Source of the DNA: JBHHYU01 sp046757725
GTDB taxonomy: Bacteria; Desulfobacterota; Binatia; UBA9968
Direction: 5' to 3'
NCBI GenBank assembly: GCA_046757725.1
Contig: JBHHYU010000006.1
Span: forward strand, 1-64,000
DNA: 64,000 bases
Part shown: positions 17,621 to 25,689 of the stretch, piece after piece
How the letters are laid out: every line of letters starts with the position of its first letter
How positions within the stretch are numbered: the stretch's first letter is position 1
Made by a program: the position numbers and the translations under genes
Notes under the pieces: generated by a model
Told to the model about the DNA's origin: nothing
Seen by the model: the letters and a program-made list of their open reading frames with translations, nothing else
Databases searched by the model: none

Positions 17621-18391
17621 ATGCTAAGCATCGAAAATCTTTATGCGAGTGCTGGGGGCAGAGAGATCCTGCGGGGAATCAATCTCACAGTCAATCCTGG
17701 CGAGATCCACGCGGTGATGGGGCCGAACGGCTCGGGCAAGACGACTTTGGCTCATGTGCTCTCCGGGCAGGAAACCTACAACGTAACGGCGGGTAAAGTG
17801 ACCTATCAAGGAAAAAACCTTCTAGGGATGTTACCCGAAGAACGAGCGCGGGAAGGTATTTTTCTAGCCTTCCAGTATCCGGTCGAAATCCCAGGAGTGA
17901 GCACGACCTATTTTCTTAAGGCAGCGCTGAATGCGGTTCGGAAGCACCGTGGTCTTGAGGAGCTGGATGCAATGGACTTTCTGGCTCTTGTAAAGGAGAA
18001 AATGCAGTTGGTTGATATGGATCAGAGCCTCCTAAACCGCCCTGTCAATGAAGGATTCTCCGGTGGAGAGAAAAAACGTAATGAGATTCTCCAAATGGCG
18101 ACGCTAGACCCGAAACTTGCGATCCTGGATGAGACCGACTCCGGTCTGGATATCGATGCACTCAAGATTGTAGCTAACGGCGTCAATGCGCTCCGGAACG
18201 AGGAGCGTGCCATGATCGTTATTACTCACTATCAGCGGCTTTTAAATTATATCGTGCCTGACTACGTTCACGTGCTTTTCGAGGGTTGTCTTGTGAAGTC
18301 CGGCTCAAAGGATCTGGCACTGGAACTCGAGGCGAAAGGCTATGATTGGGTGAAACAGGAAGTCGAGGCATCTCGCCAAGCGGGACTCTAG
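17621..18391 (+). CDS. sufC: Fe-S cluster assembly ATPase SufC
   Basis: The ABC-type ATPase of the SUF scaffold complex drives cluster assembly together with SufB and SufD. ATG 17621 is preferred over the longer frame because GGGAGAGGA precedes it and the family starts MLSIENL. The 256 residues contain Walker A GPNGSGKTT (34-42), the SufC-type signature GFSGGEKKRNEI and Walker B LAILDETDSGLD. Its neighbours are rrf2 upstream and sufD downstream. The sufB gene normally placed next to it is absent. Confidence 0.95.
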   Translation: MLSIENLYASAGGREILRGINLTVNPGEIHAVMGPNGSGKTTLAHVLSGQETYNVTAGKVTYQGKNLLGMLPEERAREGIFLAFQYPVEIPGVSTTYFLKAALNAVRKHRGLEELDAMDFLALVKEKMQLVDMDQSLLNRPVNEGFSGGEKKRNEILQMATLDPKLAILDETDSGLDIDALKIVANGVNALRNEERAMIVITHYQRLLNYIVPDYVHVLFEGCLVKSGSKDLALELEAKGYDWVKQEVEASRQAGL

Positions 18392-18410
18392 AGAAAAGAA
18401 ATCTAAGGCG

Positions 18411-19754
18411 GTGGTTCATATTTCAGAAGTAATTAATCGATATTTACGCGATTTCGAGAGGTTTGAGAAGGATCGGGGCCTAAAGAGACCTGGGTGGGTT
18501 CGATCGCTCCGCTCGGCGGCCATTGCCCATTTTGCTGAGTTAGGATTTCCTACTACTCGAAATGAGGAGTGGAAATATACTAGCTTGGCACGACTGTTGG
18601 GGATCCCTTTTAGCCCCGCCCCCGTTAAGACAAACGGCCTCACAGCGGATTCTCTTGTGCGTGTTGGTCTCGATAGATCAGATGGTAGCCGGCTGGTTTT
18701 TATAAATGGGTTCCATTCGCCTGAACTTTCCTGCGTTGAGTCCCTACCGGGCGGAGTAAGGGTTGGGAGTCTTTCAGCGGTTCTTAGCAGTACTCCGTCT
18801 TTGACGGAAACTCACCTGGCTCAATATGCCGGCTATGAGGGTCAGGCCATGGTCGCCCTGAACACGGCATTCATGGAGGACGGGGCGTTCGTCTACGTTC
18901 CAGCTGGTCAGATCGTTGAGGAGCCTATTTATTTACTGTTCATAGCGGCGGGTGCAAGGCAGCCGACAGTTTCGTATCCACGGAACCTGGTCGTTGCAGG
19001 GCCCGCAAGCCGGGCGACGATCATTGAGTGTTTCACGGCTTTAGAGGCTGACGTATATTTTACAAATGCCGTTACGGAAATCGTAGTCGGTGAAGATGCG
19101 GGCGTCGATTATTACAAGCTTGAGCGGGAGAGTAAAGGGGCCTTTCACATTGGGAGACTAGAGGCCCAACTAGGTCGCGGCAGTCGCTTCAACTCTCAGT
19201 CTATCACTTTGGGAGGTAGCCTGGTCAGAAACGATGTGAACGCCGTGTTAGACGGTGAAGGTAGTGAGTGTACGCTGAATGGTTTGTACCTGGCAAAGGA
19301 TGCGCAACATATGGACAATCACACAAGGATAGATCATAGGAAGCCTCAGTGTATCAGTCGCGAGCTCTACAAGGGCGTTCTCGATGGGAAGGGCCGCGGG
19401 GTGTTTAACGGAAAGGTGTATGTAAACAAGGCCGCGCAGCATACTGATGCGAAGCAGACCAACAAGAATCTTCTACTTTCAGAAGGGGCGTCGATTGACA
19501 CCAAGCCACAACTGGAGATCTATGCCGACGACGTGAAATGCACGCACGGGTCGACGATAGGTCGGCTTGACGAAGATGCTCTCTTTTATTTGCGAGCCCG
19601 AGGTCTATCCGTCGCGGCTGCGCGTAACCTTCTCACTTATGCCTTTGCCGGTGAACTTATCGGCAAGATTTCGGTTGAGCCGATGAGGGCCCTGGTTGAC
19701 AACCTGGTGCGGACCGGGCTTCGACAAGAGATGCAGGGAGGCCAAAGGCTATGA
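18411..19754 (+). CDS. sufD: Fe-S cluster assembly protein SufD
   Basis: SufD is the partner of SufB in the SufBC2D scaffold. The 447 residues have the SufD-specific N-terminal block FPTTRNEEWKYT (about 45-56), a beta-helix core and the SufD C-terminal block KPQLEIYADDVKCTHGSTIG with the expected Cys and His, so this is not a mislabelled SufB. The GTG start has only a weak ribosome site. The stop overlaps the sufS start by four bases (ATGA), so the genes are translationally coupled. Confidence 0.94.
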   Translation: MVHISEVINRYLRDFERFEKDRGLKRPGWVRSLRSAAIAHFAELGFPTTRNEEWKYTSLARLLGIPFSPAPVKTNGLTADSLVRVGLDRSDGSRLVFINGFHSPELSCVESLPGGVRVGSLSAVLSSTPSLTETHLAQYAGYEGQAMVALNTAFMEDGAFVYVPAGQIVEEPIYLLFIAAGARQPTVSYPRNLVVAGPASRATIIECFTALEADVYFTNAVTEIVVGEDAGVDYYKLERESKGAFHIGRLEAQLGRGSRFNSQSITLGGSLVRNDVNAVLDGEGSECTLNGLYLAKDAQHMDNHTRIDHRKPQCISRELYKGVLDGKGRGVFNGKVYVNKAAQHTDAKQTNKNLLLSEGASIDTKPQLEIYADDVKCTHGSTIGRLDEDALFYLRARGLSVAAARNLLTYAFAGELIGKISVEPMRALVDNLVRTGLRQEMQGGQRL

Positions 19755-21022
19755 AGGCTGCCCGTGAAATCGGCCCTGCCGGTGTGAAGGGAGATTTCCG
19801 GCCTCCCTTGGATTTCGAAAAGATCAGGCGGGACTTCCCCATTCTTTCGCAGCGCGTTCATGGGAAGCCGCTCGTTTATCTCGACAATGCGGCCACTAGT
19901 CAGAAGCCGCGGATTGTAATGGATACGGTGAATAACTATTATTCAGCGCAGAACGCTAATATTCACCGAGGTATTCATTTTCTAAGCGAGCAAGCTACGG
20001 CGGACTATGAGAGTTCCCGGGAAAAGGTAAGATCCTTTCTCAACGCGTCTGACCGTCGAGAGATTGTCTTCGTCAGAGGTACCACGGAAGGTATCAACCT
20101 CGTAGCACAGAGTTATGGGAGGAAGTTTCTTAAAGAGGGCGACGAGATCATTGTCTCCGCTATGGAGCATCATTCCAATATTGTGCCCTGGCAGATCCTT
20201 TGCGAGCAGGTTGGCGCCAAACTGCGCGTTATTCCCATCAACCATAAGGGCGAGTTGTTGATGGATGAATATAAAAAGCTCCTGAACCGAAAAACAAAGT
20301 TTGTCACCGTGGCTCATATATCCAATGCGCTCGGCAGCATCAATCCCGTAAAGAAGATTATCGAAATGGCGCACCACGAGAGCATTCCGGTCATGATCGA
20401 TGGAGCGCAGGCCGTGCCTCACGTAAAAGTGGATGTCCAGGACCTCGGTTGTGATTTTTACGCGTTTTCCGGACACAAGCTATTTGGCCCAACGGGTATC
20501 GGTATACTTTATGGCAAAGCGGATCGGCTGGAAGCCATGCCACCGTATCAGGGTGGTGGCGACATGATCAGTTTGGTGACCTTTGAGAAGACGCACTATA
20601 ATGTGCTACCCTATAAATTCGAGGCGGGGACCCCGAATATCGCTGGCGGGATAGGGCTCGGTGCCGCCATAGACTATGTGAACGGGATAGGGCTGGAGGT
20701 TGCGGCAGTTTATGAACGGGAGCTGCTTAGGTATGCGACGGAGGCTCTGTCGACGGTCGACGGTTTGAAAATAATTGGTACCGCAAGAGAGAAAGCAAGC
20801 GTTATTTCGTTCGTCCTTGAGGGAGTGCATGCCCATGACATCGGGACCATCCTGGACCAAGAGGGAGTGGCTATCCGCGCCGGTCACCACTGTGCGATGC
20901 CGGTAATGCAGCGATTTGGAATCCCGGCTACGGCTCGCGTCTCCCTCGCGTTTTATAACACGAGACGAGAGGTGGATACTTTGGTATGGGCAATTCGAAA
21001 AGTCATTGAGGTGTTTCGTTAA
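19751..21022 (+). CDS. sufS: Cysteine desulfurase SufS
   Basis: A PLP-dependent group II cysteine desulfurase that delivers sulfur to SufU. PLP is expected on Lys243 in FSGHKLFGPTG and the persulfide forms on Cys381 in RAGHHCAMP. HHSNIVPW near 140-147 and the C-terminal block TARVSLAFYNTR are also typical. At 423 residues it carries about 20 extra N-terminal residues. It overlaps sufD by four bases and sufU by one. Confidence 0.95.
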   Translation: MKAAREIGPAGVKGDFRPPLDFEKIRRDFPILSQRVHGKPLVYLDNAATSQKPRIVMDTVNNYYSAQNANIHRGIHFLSEQATADYESSREKVRSFLNASDRREIVFVRGTTEGINLVAQSYGRKFLKEGDEIIVSAMEHHSNIVPWQILCEQVGAKLRVIPINHKGELLMDEYKKLLNRKTKFVTVAHISNALGSINPVKKIIEMAHHESIPVMIDGAQAVPHVKVDVQDLGCDFYAFSGHKLFGPTGIGILYGKADRLEAMPPYQGGGDMISLVTFEKTHYNVLPYKFEAGTPNIAGGIGLGAAIDYVNGIGLEVAAVYERELLRYATEALSTVDGLKIIGTAREKASVISFVLEGVHAHDIGTILDQEGVAIRAGHHCAMPVMQRFGIPATARVSLAFYNTRREVDTLVWAIRKVIEVFR

Positions 21023-21492
21023 TGTCCGAGATCAGTGAATTGTATCAGGAGGTCATACTCGACCACAATAAAAGTCCGCGAAACTTTCACCGAATAGAAG
21101 GGGCGAACCTTACCGCGGAAGGGTACAACCCTCTGTGTGGCGACCAGATCACCGTCTACATTAAACTGAAGGATGATGTGATTGGGGATATTAGCTTTCA
21201 AGGCTCAGGTTGCGCAATTTCGAAGGCATCTGCCTCCATGATGACCGCCAGCCTAAAAGGTAAAACCAAGGCTGAAGCACGGAGCCTGTTCGAAAGTGTT
21301 CATAAAATGCTTACTGACGGGACGGTCCCCAATTCCGACCCCACTGAACTTGGGAAACTTGCCGTTCTATCGGGGGTGTGTCATTTCCCTGCACGGGTTA
21401 AATGTGCGAGCCTGGCATGGCATACATTTCAGGCCGCACTCCAAGGGCGAGGAGGGGTGATGTCCACTGAGGAAACCGTCGGGAAAGGATGA
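21022..21492 (+). CDS. sufU: Zinc-dependent sulfurtransferase SufU
   Basis: SufU accepts the persulfide from SufS in SUF systems that lack SufE. The 156 residues keep the zinc ligands Cys39, Asp41 (NPLCGDQ), Cys64 (GSGCAIS) and Cys128 (RVKCA), and the insertion between them that separates SufU from IscU. A tail of about 20 residues follows the last helix. It starts one base inside the sufS stop. Confidence 0.94.
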   Translation: MSEISELYQEVILDHNKSPRNFHRIEGANLTAEGYNPLCGDQITVYIKLKDDVIGDISFQGSGCAISKASASMMTASLKGKTKAEARSLFESVHKMLTDGTVPNSDPTELGKLAVLSGVCHFPARVKCASLAWHTFQAALQGRGGVMSTEETVGKG

Positions 21493-21528
21493 ACCCGCAA
21501 CCTGACTCATAATGAGAAGATCGCAAAA

Positions 21529-22086
21529 ATGAAGGGTAACGGACCGATAACTCTAAAGCGGGATTGCGATGCGGTCCTAATACCTAGTGGTGATAAGCAA
21601 AAACTTCCGTCCGGCAGTCAGGTATGGATTACGCAATCCTTGGGAGGCAGCTTCACTGTGATGACGGACCGTGGAGATATGGCACGTATCGCCGCCACGG
21701 ATGGGGATGCCCTCGGACTGGAAATCGAGGTCATCTCGCCGGCTGAAGTCTCCGCCGCAGAGGAGGGGACCACCGACCTCGAGAATACGGTTTGGGAAGA
21801 ACTCAAGACATGTTTTGACCCGGAGATTGCGATCAATATTGTCGATCTCGGGCTTGTTTACCGTTGTCGCGTGACACCCATGAAAGGTGGGGGGAAAAAG
21901 GCCGAAATCAAATTTACGTTAACAGCGCCTGGTTGTGGCATGGGGGAGACACTTAAACTAGATATTCAAAATAAGATTCTTAGGATACCTGGAGTTGAGG
22001 AAGTTGAGGTCCAGCTGGTTTGGGATCCCCCGTGGGATCAGAGCATGATCTCGAAATCCGGCAAACAGCAACTCGGGATAGTGTGA
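21529..22086 (+). CDS. sufT: SufT-type DUF59/MIP18 Fe-S maturation protein
   Basis: A 185-residue protein with an N-terminal domain of about 75 residues (GSQVWITQSLGGSFTVM), as in SufT proteins, and a C-terminal MIP18/DUF59 domain (VWEELKTCFDPEIAINIVDL, TLTAPGCGMGETL, VWDPPWDQSMIS). The DPEI motif and the conserved Cys of TAPGC are present. SufT homologues help load clusters onto target proteins. It lies in the operon 36 bases after sufU. Its C-terminal part is paralogous to the next gene. Confidence 0.88.
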   Translation: MKGNGPITLKRDCDAVLIPSGDKQKLPSGSQVWITQSLGGSFTVMTDRGDMARIAATDGDALGLEIEVISPAEVSAAEEGTTDLENTVWEELKTCFDPEIAINIVDLGLVYRCRVTPMKGGGKKAEIKFTLTAPGCGMGETLKLDIQNKILRIPGVEEVEVQLVWDPPWDQSMISKSGKQQLGIV

Positions 22087-22123
22087 CAACGCAAGGGGCG
22101 CATAAGGAACGGGTGCAAAGGGC

Positions 22124-22435
22124 ATGAATAAACTTGTTTTGGAGGCTGAGGTCATTGAGGCGCTACGAACCTGTTTTGATCCTGAGATTCCGGTGAATGT
22201 CTACGATTTAGGATTAATTTACGGCATCGGAGTCGACGATGCAGGTGTTGTTGGCATTCAAATGACTCTCACCTCGCCCGCTTGCCCGGTCGCGCAATCG
22301 TTACCGGTAGAAATACAGGCCAAAGTCAAGGGTGTGCCAGGAGTAACCGAAGCCACGGTCGATATCGTTTGGGATCCCCCATGGGAGCCGAGCAAGATGT
22401 CTGAGGCGGCAAAGCTTCAGCTCGGCATGTTATAA
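22124..22435 (+). CDS. DUF59/MIP18 family metal-sulfur cluster protein
   Basis: A stand-alone 103-residue MIP18 domain close to the C-terminal domain of the preceding SufT: LRTCFDPEIPVNVYDLGLIY, TSPACP and VWDPPWEPSKMSEAAK. It ends QLGML where SufT ends QLGIV. The domain works in Fe-S cluster maturation or carriage. It probably arose by duplication of the SufT domain and may serve different client proteins. Thirty-seven bases separate it from sufT. Confidence 0.88.
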   Translation: MNKLVLEAEVIEALRTCFDPEIPVNVYDLGLIYGIGVDDAGVVGIQMTLTSPACPVAQSLPVEIQAKVKGVPGVTEATVDIVWDPPWEPSKMSEAAKLQLGML

Positions 22436-22464
22436 GAGGTTCCTCCTGTTCCGCCACCCTTTTC

Positions 22465-24039
22465 ATGAGTAACCAGGAAATCGGAGCCGCATGGGCTTAT
22501 CATAACGGAACAAAACATTCTTATCAGAGTATCCACACCAGGCCCCACTACCTTGATTGGGATAACCAGCCGATTCCGTTTAAGGTCTATTCGCAATTAC
22601 ATCCTATTCCGCTGCCACAACACCTCTCATCGTCAGGGGTAGCAGCGCTTTCCGCCATCTCTTCCGATGGCTCCAAGCGAGACAGGCTCCATGTTTCCAG
22701 TAACGACACCCTGGCAGAGATTCTCTTTCTCTCCGCGGGAGTCACCCGGCGTAGACATTACCCCGGAGGGGAAATTCTGTATCGCGCCGCGGCGTGCACC
22801 GGGGCGCTTTATCACATTGATCTATACATAGTCTGTGGCGACCTGCCGGGTTTAAAGGCGGGGGTGTATCACTTCGGACCGCATGACTTTGCCCTGAGGA
22901 AGCTCAGAGCGGGAGATTATCGATCGGTTCTGGTTCGTGCGAGTGGTAAAGAGCCAGCCATTGCCGGAGCATCCGCTGTTATTATCTGTGCCTCGACCTA
23001 CTGGCGAAACGCCTGGAAATACCAGTCCAGGGCTTATCGGCACTGTTACTGGGACAATGGTACGATACTGGCTAATCTGTTGGCGGCGGCGGATGCCCGT
23101 AAAGTGGCAACACAGGTGGTTCTTGGTTTCGTAGATTCTGCGGTGAACCAGCTGTTGGGTCTTGACACCGAGCGTGAAGGATCTCTGACTCTTGTAGCGA
23201 CAGGGGCTGTCCCAGCTTTAGTGCCTGAGCACTCTGCGGATGTTCCGCCCGTAATCCTCGCGACGGTGGCACTATCGGAAAGGGAGATCCATTATCCGGG
23301 TATACGGGCCATGCATGTGGCTTCGTCTTTGGAGAGTGAAGAGGAGGTACGAGCGTGGGGTAAGCAGACTATAGGCTCGCCGACGCCCAAGCGTAACTGG
23401 GGTGAGAGATTGTTCCCGCTTCGGCCATTGGGCGACCATGAGCTTCCTCGGGATACGATTGAGGAGGTCATCTTGCGCCGCGGTTCCACCCGGCAGTTTT
23501 CACACGAGTCAATCACCTTTACCCAGCTCTCCACGATGCTTGACCGAGCAACTCGTGGGGTACCAGCCGATTATCGCTTAGCTGTAAGTTGCCCCATTAA
23601 TGACCTCTATCTCGTCGTCAGTGCGGTGGAAGGGCTACCTCCCGGGGCCTATGTGTTTCACCGGGATAAACGGGTATTGGAGTTACTTAAGGAAGGTGAT
23701 TTCCGGCAACAGGCGGGATACCTTGGCCTGGGACAGGAGATCCCGTCTGATGCCAGCGTGAATATTTTTTTTCTAACCGACCTCAACACTATCCTGAAAC
23801 AATTCGGTTGCCGCGGTTATCGTGTAGCTCAGCTTGATGCCGCCATCACGGGTGGGAGGCTCTATCTTTCCGCCTATGCTCTACGCCTCGGTGCTTCGGG
23901 ACTCACTTTCTTCGATGATGATGTTACGGAATTTTTTTCGCCCCATGCGGCGGGGAAAAGCGTCATGTTTCTAATTGCGTTGGGTAAATCGGTGAAGAAG
24001 AAAAAACCTAGATCCGCACTGAAAGAGGATGTAATGTAA
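22465..24039 (+). CDS. SagB/ThcOx-type double-nitroreductase-fold oxidoreductase
   Basis: The 524 residues hold two nitroreductase-fold halves. The second begins ILRRGSTRQFSHESITF (about residue 332), with the R-x-S-x-R FMN-phosphate signature. The first has TRRRHYPGG and YWDNGTILANLLAAADA. Members are FMN-dependent dehydrogenases, known as azoline oxidases in thiazole/oxazole peptide pathways, but many lie outside such clusters. No cyclase, YcaO or precursor gene is seen here. It follows the second DUF59 gene by 29 bases, so it is likely read from the SUF operon. Substrate unknown. Confidence 0.85.
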   Translation: MSNQEIGAAWAYHNGTKHSYQSIHTRPHYLDWDNQPIPFKVYSQLHPIPLPQHLSSSGVAALSAISSDGSKRDRLHVSSNDTLAEILFLSAGVTRRRHYPGGEILYRAAACTGALYHIDLYIVCGDLPGLKAGVYHFGPHDFALRKLRAGDYRSVLVRASGKEPAIAGASAVIICASTYWRNAWKYQSRAYRHCYWDNGTILANLLAAADARKVATQVVLGFVDSAVNQLLGLDTEREGSLTLVATGAVPALVPEHSADVPPVILATVALSEREIHYPGIRAMHVASSLESEEEVRAWGKQTIGSPTPKRNWGERLFPLRPLGDHELPRDTIEEVILRRGSTRQFSHESITFTQLSTMLDRATRGVPADYRLAVSCPINDLYLVVSAVEGLPPGAYVFHRDKRVLELLKEGDFRQQAGYLGLGQEIPSDASVNIFFLTDLNTILKQFGCRGYRVAQLDAAITGGRLYLSAYALRLGASGLTFFDDDVTEFFSPHAAGKSVMFLIALGKSVKKKKPRSALKEDVM

Positions 24040-24072
24040 AGAGCTTATCCAGCAATAGCGGTTGAGAATTAA

Positions 24073-24101
24073 TTGAGTTAGGCATTGATGGGGTGTATCT
24101 T
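24073..24101 (+). promoter_or_regulatory. Putative promoter of the globin gene
   Basis: TTGAGT (24073-24078) and TATCTT (24096-24101) are spaced by 17 bases, each matching four of six consensus positions, in an AT-rich gap 25 bases before the globin start. Confidence 0.35.
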
Positions 24102-24126
24102 AATAAAAACACGTAAGGGATGAGTG

Positions 24127-24549
24127 ATGGCACGCACACTGTATGAGCAGCTTGGTGGTGAAGCCGCGCTGCGCCAGATCATAGAGACTTTCATTGATCG
24201 GGTTTTTGAAGACAGAATGATTGGTTTCTTCTTCCGGAATGCGGACAACAGACGGATTAAGGAGATGGAGTTTCAGCTGACTGCCCGCTTCCTCGGCGCT
24301 GACGTGGAGTATCAGGGGAGACCGCTCGATGAAGTTCACTCCAAACATCCGATCATGGGTGGACAATTTGCCCGTCGACTTCAAATCCTGCGTGAAACAC
24401 TTGAAACGTATCAGGTCCCCAAGCACATCCGAGATGCTTGGTTCGAACATACTGAGAGTTTAAGGTCTCTGATTACGAGGGATGCAGGCTCAGATTGCGA
24501 TCCTATGCTTGCACGAGAAAAAGTCCAGGGAACCTCTCAAGACTCTTAA
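24127..24549 (+). CDS. Truncated haemoglobin-like protein
   Basis: A short globin of 140-141 residues with the truncated-globin opening TLYEQLGGEAALRQIIETF and a paired E/F helix region. Two expected haem residues look changed. The distal B10 Tyr position (FYxRV in relatives) reads FIDRV. The position of the proximal F8 His, normally H-F before the F-helix arginines, reads Q81-F in MGGQFARRLQIL. His72 and His75 lie close by and might replace it. ATG 24127 directly follows a GTG also in frame. It sits between the SUF/SagB genes and metF. The fold is likely; haem binding is uncertain. Confidence 0.75.
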   Translation: MARTLYEQLGGEAALRQIIETFIDRVFEDRMIGFFFRNADNRRIKEMEFQLTARFLGADVEYQGRPLDEVHSKHPIMGGQFARRLQILRETLETYQVPKHIRDAWFEHTESLRSLITRDAGSDCDPMLAREKVQGTSQDS

Positions 24550-24638
24550 ACCGGATCTAAACCGCAAGGAAAGAATTTGTTAAGGGTGGTGGGGATGGCT
24601 GAATCATATGAAAGCTGGCGGGGTCAGGAAATGCCTCA

Positions 24639-25502
24639 GTGAAGATACGTGACCTTTATGACCAACCCGGGCTGACTCTCTCGATTGAGTTCTTCCCGCC
24701 TAAAACGGAAAAAGGGGATGCGAACCTATTAAAAGAGATTGCTGTTTTAAAAACTCTCAATCCCTCTTTTTGTTCCGTGACGTATGGAGCTGGTGGTAGC
24801 ACGCGGGGGAAGACAGTGGATCTGGTAGCTCAGATCCACCGTGAGTGTGAGCTTGAGGTAATGTGCCACTTGACCGTCGTAGGACAATCGAAAGACGAGG
24901 TCCGTTCGGTCTTGGAGAAGCTAAAAGGGGAGGGCATCGAAAACATGATAGCCCTCGGGGGGGACCCGCCTCAGGGAATTGTTGACTGGACTCCGCACCC
25001 TGACGGGTTTCATCACTCGGTTGAATTGGTCAGGGAAGCGGTCACTTACCAGTGTTTTTCCATCGCTGTGGCAGGTTTTCCCGAAGTCCATCCCCGTGCC
25101 AAGAGCCGGGATGCGGACCTCAGATATCTAAAGGAAAAGGTGGATGCTGGGGCGGACGTTGTGATCACGCAGCTGTTTTTTGAAAATGAGGACTATTATC
25201 GTTACGTCGAGGACGTGAGAAGACTTGGTGTGCGCGTGCCGATCGTCCCCGGGCTTCTGCCCATCCTTTCGGTGCCTCAGGTGCGCCGCTTTACTAAACT
25301 GTGCGGTTCGAAGATCCCCCCCGGATTGGAGCACCTATTGACGGGGGTTGAGGATGACGAAGCCGGGGCGGTGCAACTGGGTATTGACTATGCCTCGCGA
25401 CAATGTGAGGGCCTGCTGACTTTCGGCGTGCCGGGGATTCACTTCTATTCCCTTAACAAATCCTATTCCATTAAAAGCATTCTGGGCAATCTTGGTTTTT
25501 AA
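24639..25502 (+). CDS. metF: Methylenetetrahydrofolate reductase
   Basis: MetF reduces 5,10-methylene-THF to 5-methyl-THF for methionine synthesis, using FAD in a TIM barrel. The 287-residue length is standard. Motifs are SIEFFPPKTEKG (about 15-26) with the catalytic Glu, SVTYGAGGSTRG, IALGGDPPQ and ITQLFFENEDYY. The GTG start has AGGA about ten bases upstream. A strong hairpin overlaps the last codons, so the transcript ends here. Confidence 0.95.
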   Translation: MKIRDLYDQPGLTLSIEFFPPKTEKGDANLLKEIAVLKTLNPSFCSVTYGAGGSTRGKTVDLVAQIHRECELEVMCHLTVVGQSKDEVRSVLEKLKGEGIENMIALGGDPPQGIVDWTPHPDGFHHSVELVREAVTYQCFSIAVAGFPEVHPRAKSRDADLRYLKEKVDAGADVVITQLFFENEDYYRYVEDVRRLGVRVPIVPGLLPILSVPQVRRFTKLCGSKIPPGLEHLLTGVEDDEAGAVQLGIDYASRQCEGLLTFGVPGIHFYSLNKSYSIKSILGNLGF

Positions 25503-25513
25503 GATTGCCCAGA
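25481..25513 (+). terminator. Intrinsic terminator overlapping the metF stop
   Basis: A perfect 13-bp stem (25481-25493 with 25501-25513) closes a 7-base loop GGTTTTT and is followed by TTTCTCG. The metF stop TAA sits at the loop-stem junction. The stem is strong and the T tract short. It also reads as a hairpin on the other strand. Confidence 0.7.
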
Positions 25514-25689
25514 TTTCTCGCTTCATTGAATTCCTGGCTTGCGGATAGTATGTTGGGCGATACGCGTAAGGGAGGACACGATTAGAAAAAGGCCGCCGTC
25601 TTCCATCGTACAATCTCCCCGTCGATTGGTAACGTTATTCTTTCTCCTTTGTTCCGGCTTAACTCAAATGTTAAGGACAGTCTGTTTTT

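Noticed and set aside
22465..24039. Reading the SagB-type gene as evidence of a thiazole/oxazole peptide cluster
   Set aside because: No YcaO, cyclodehydratase, precursor peptide or exporter is present nearby.
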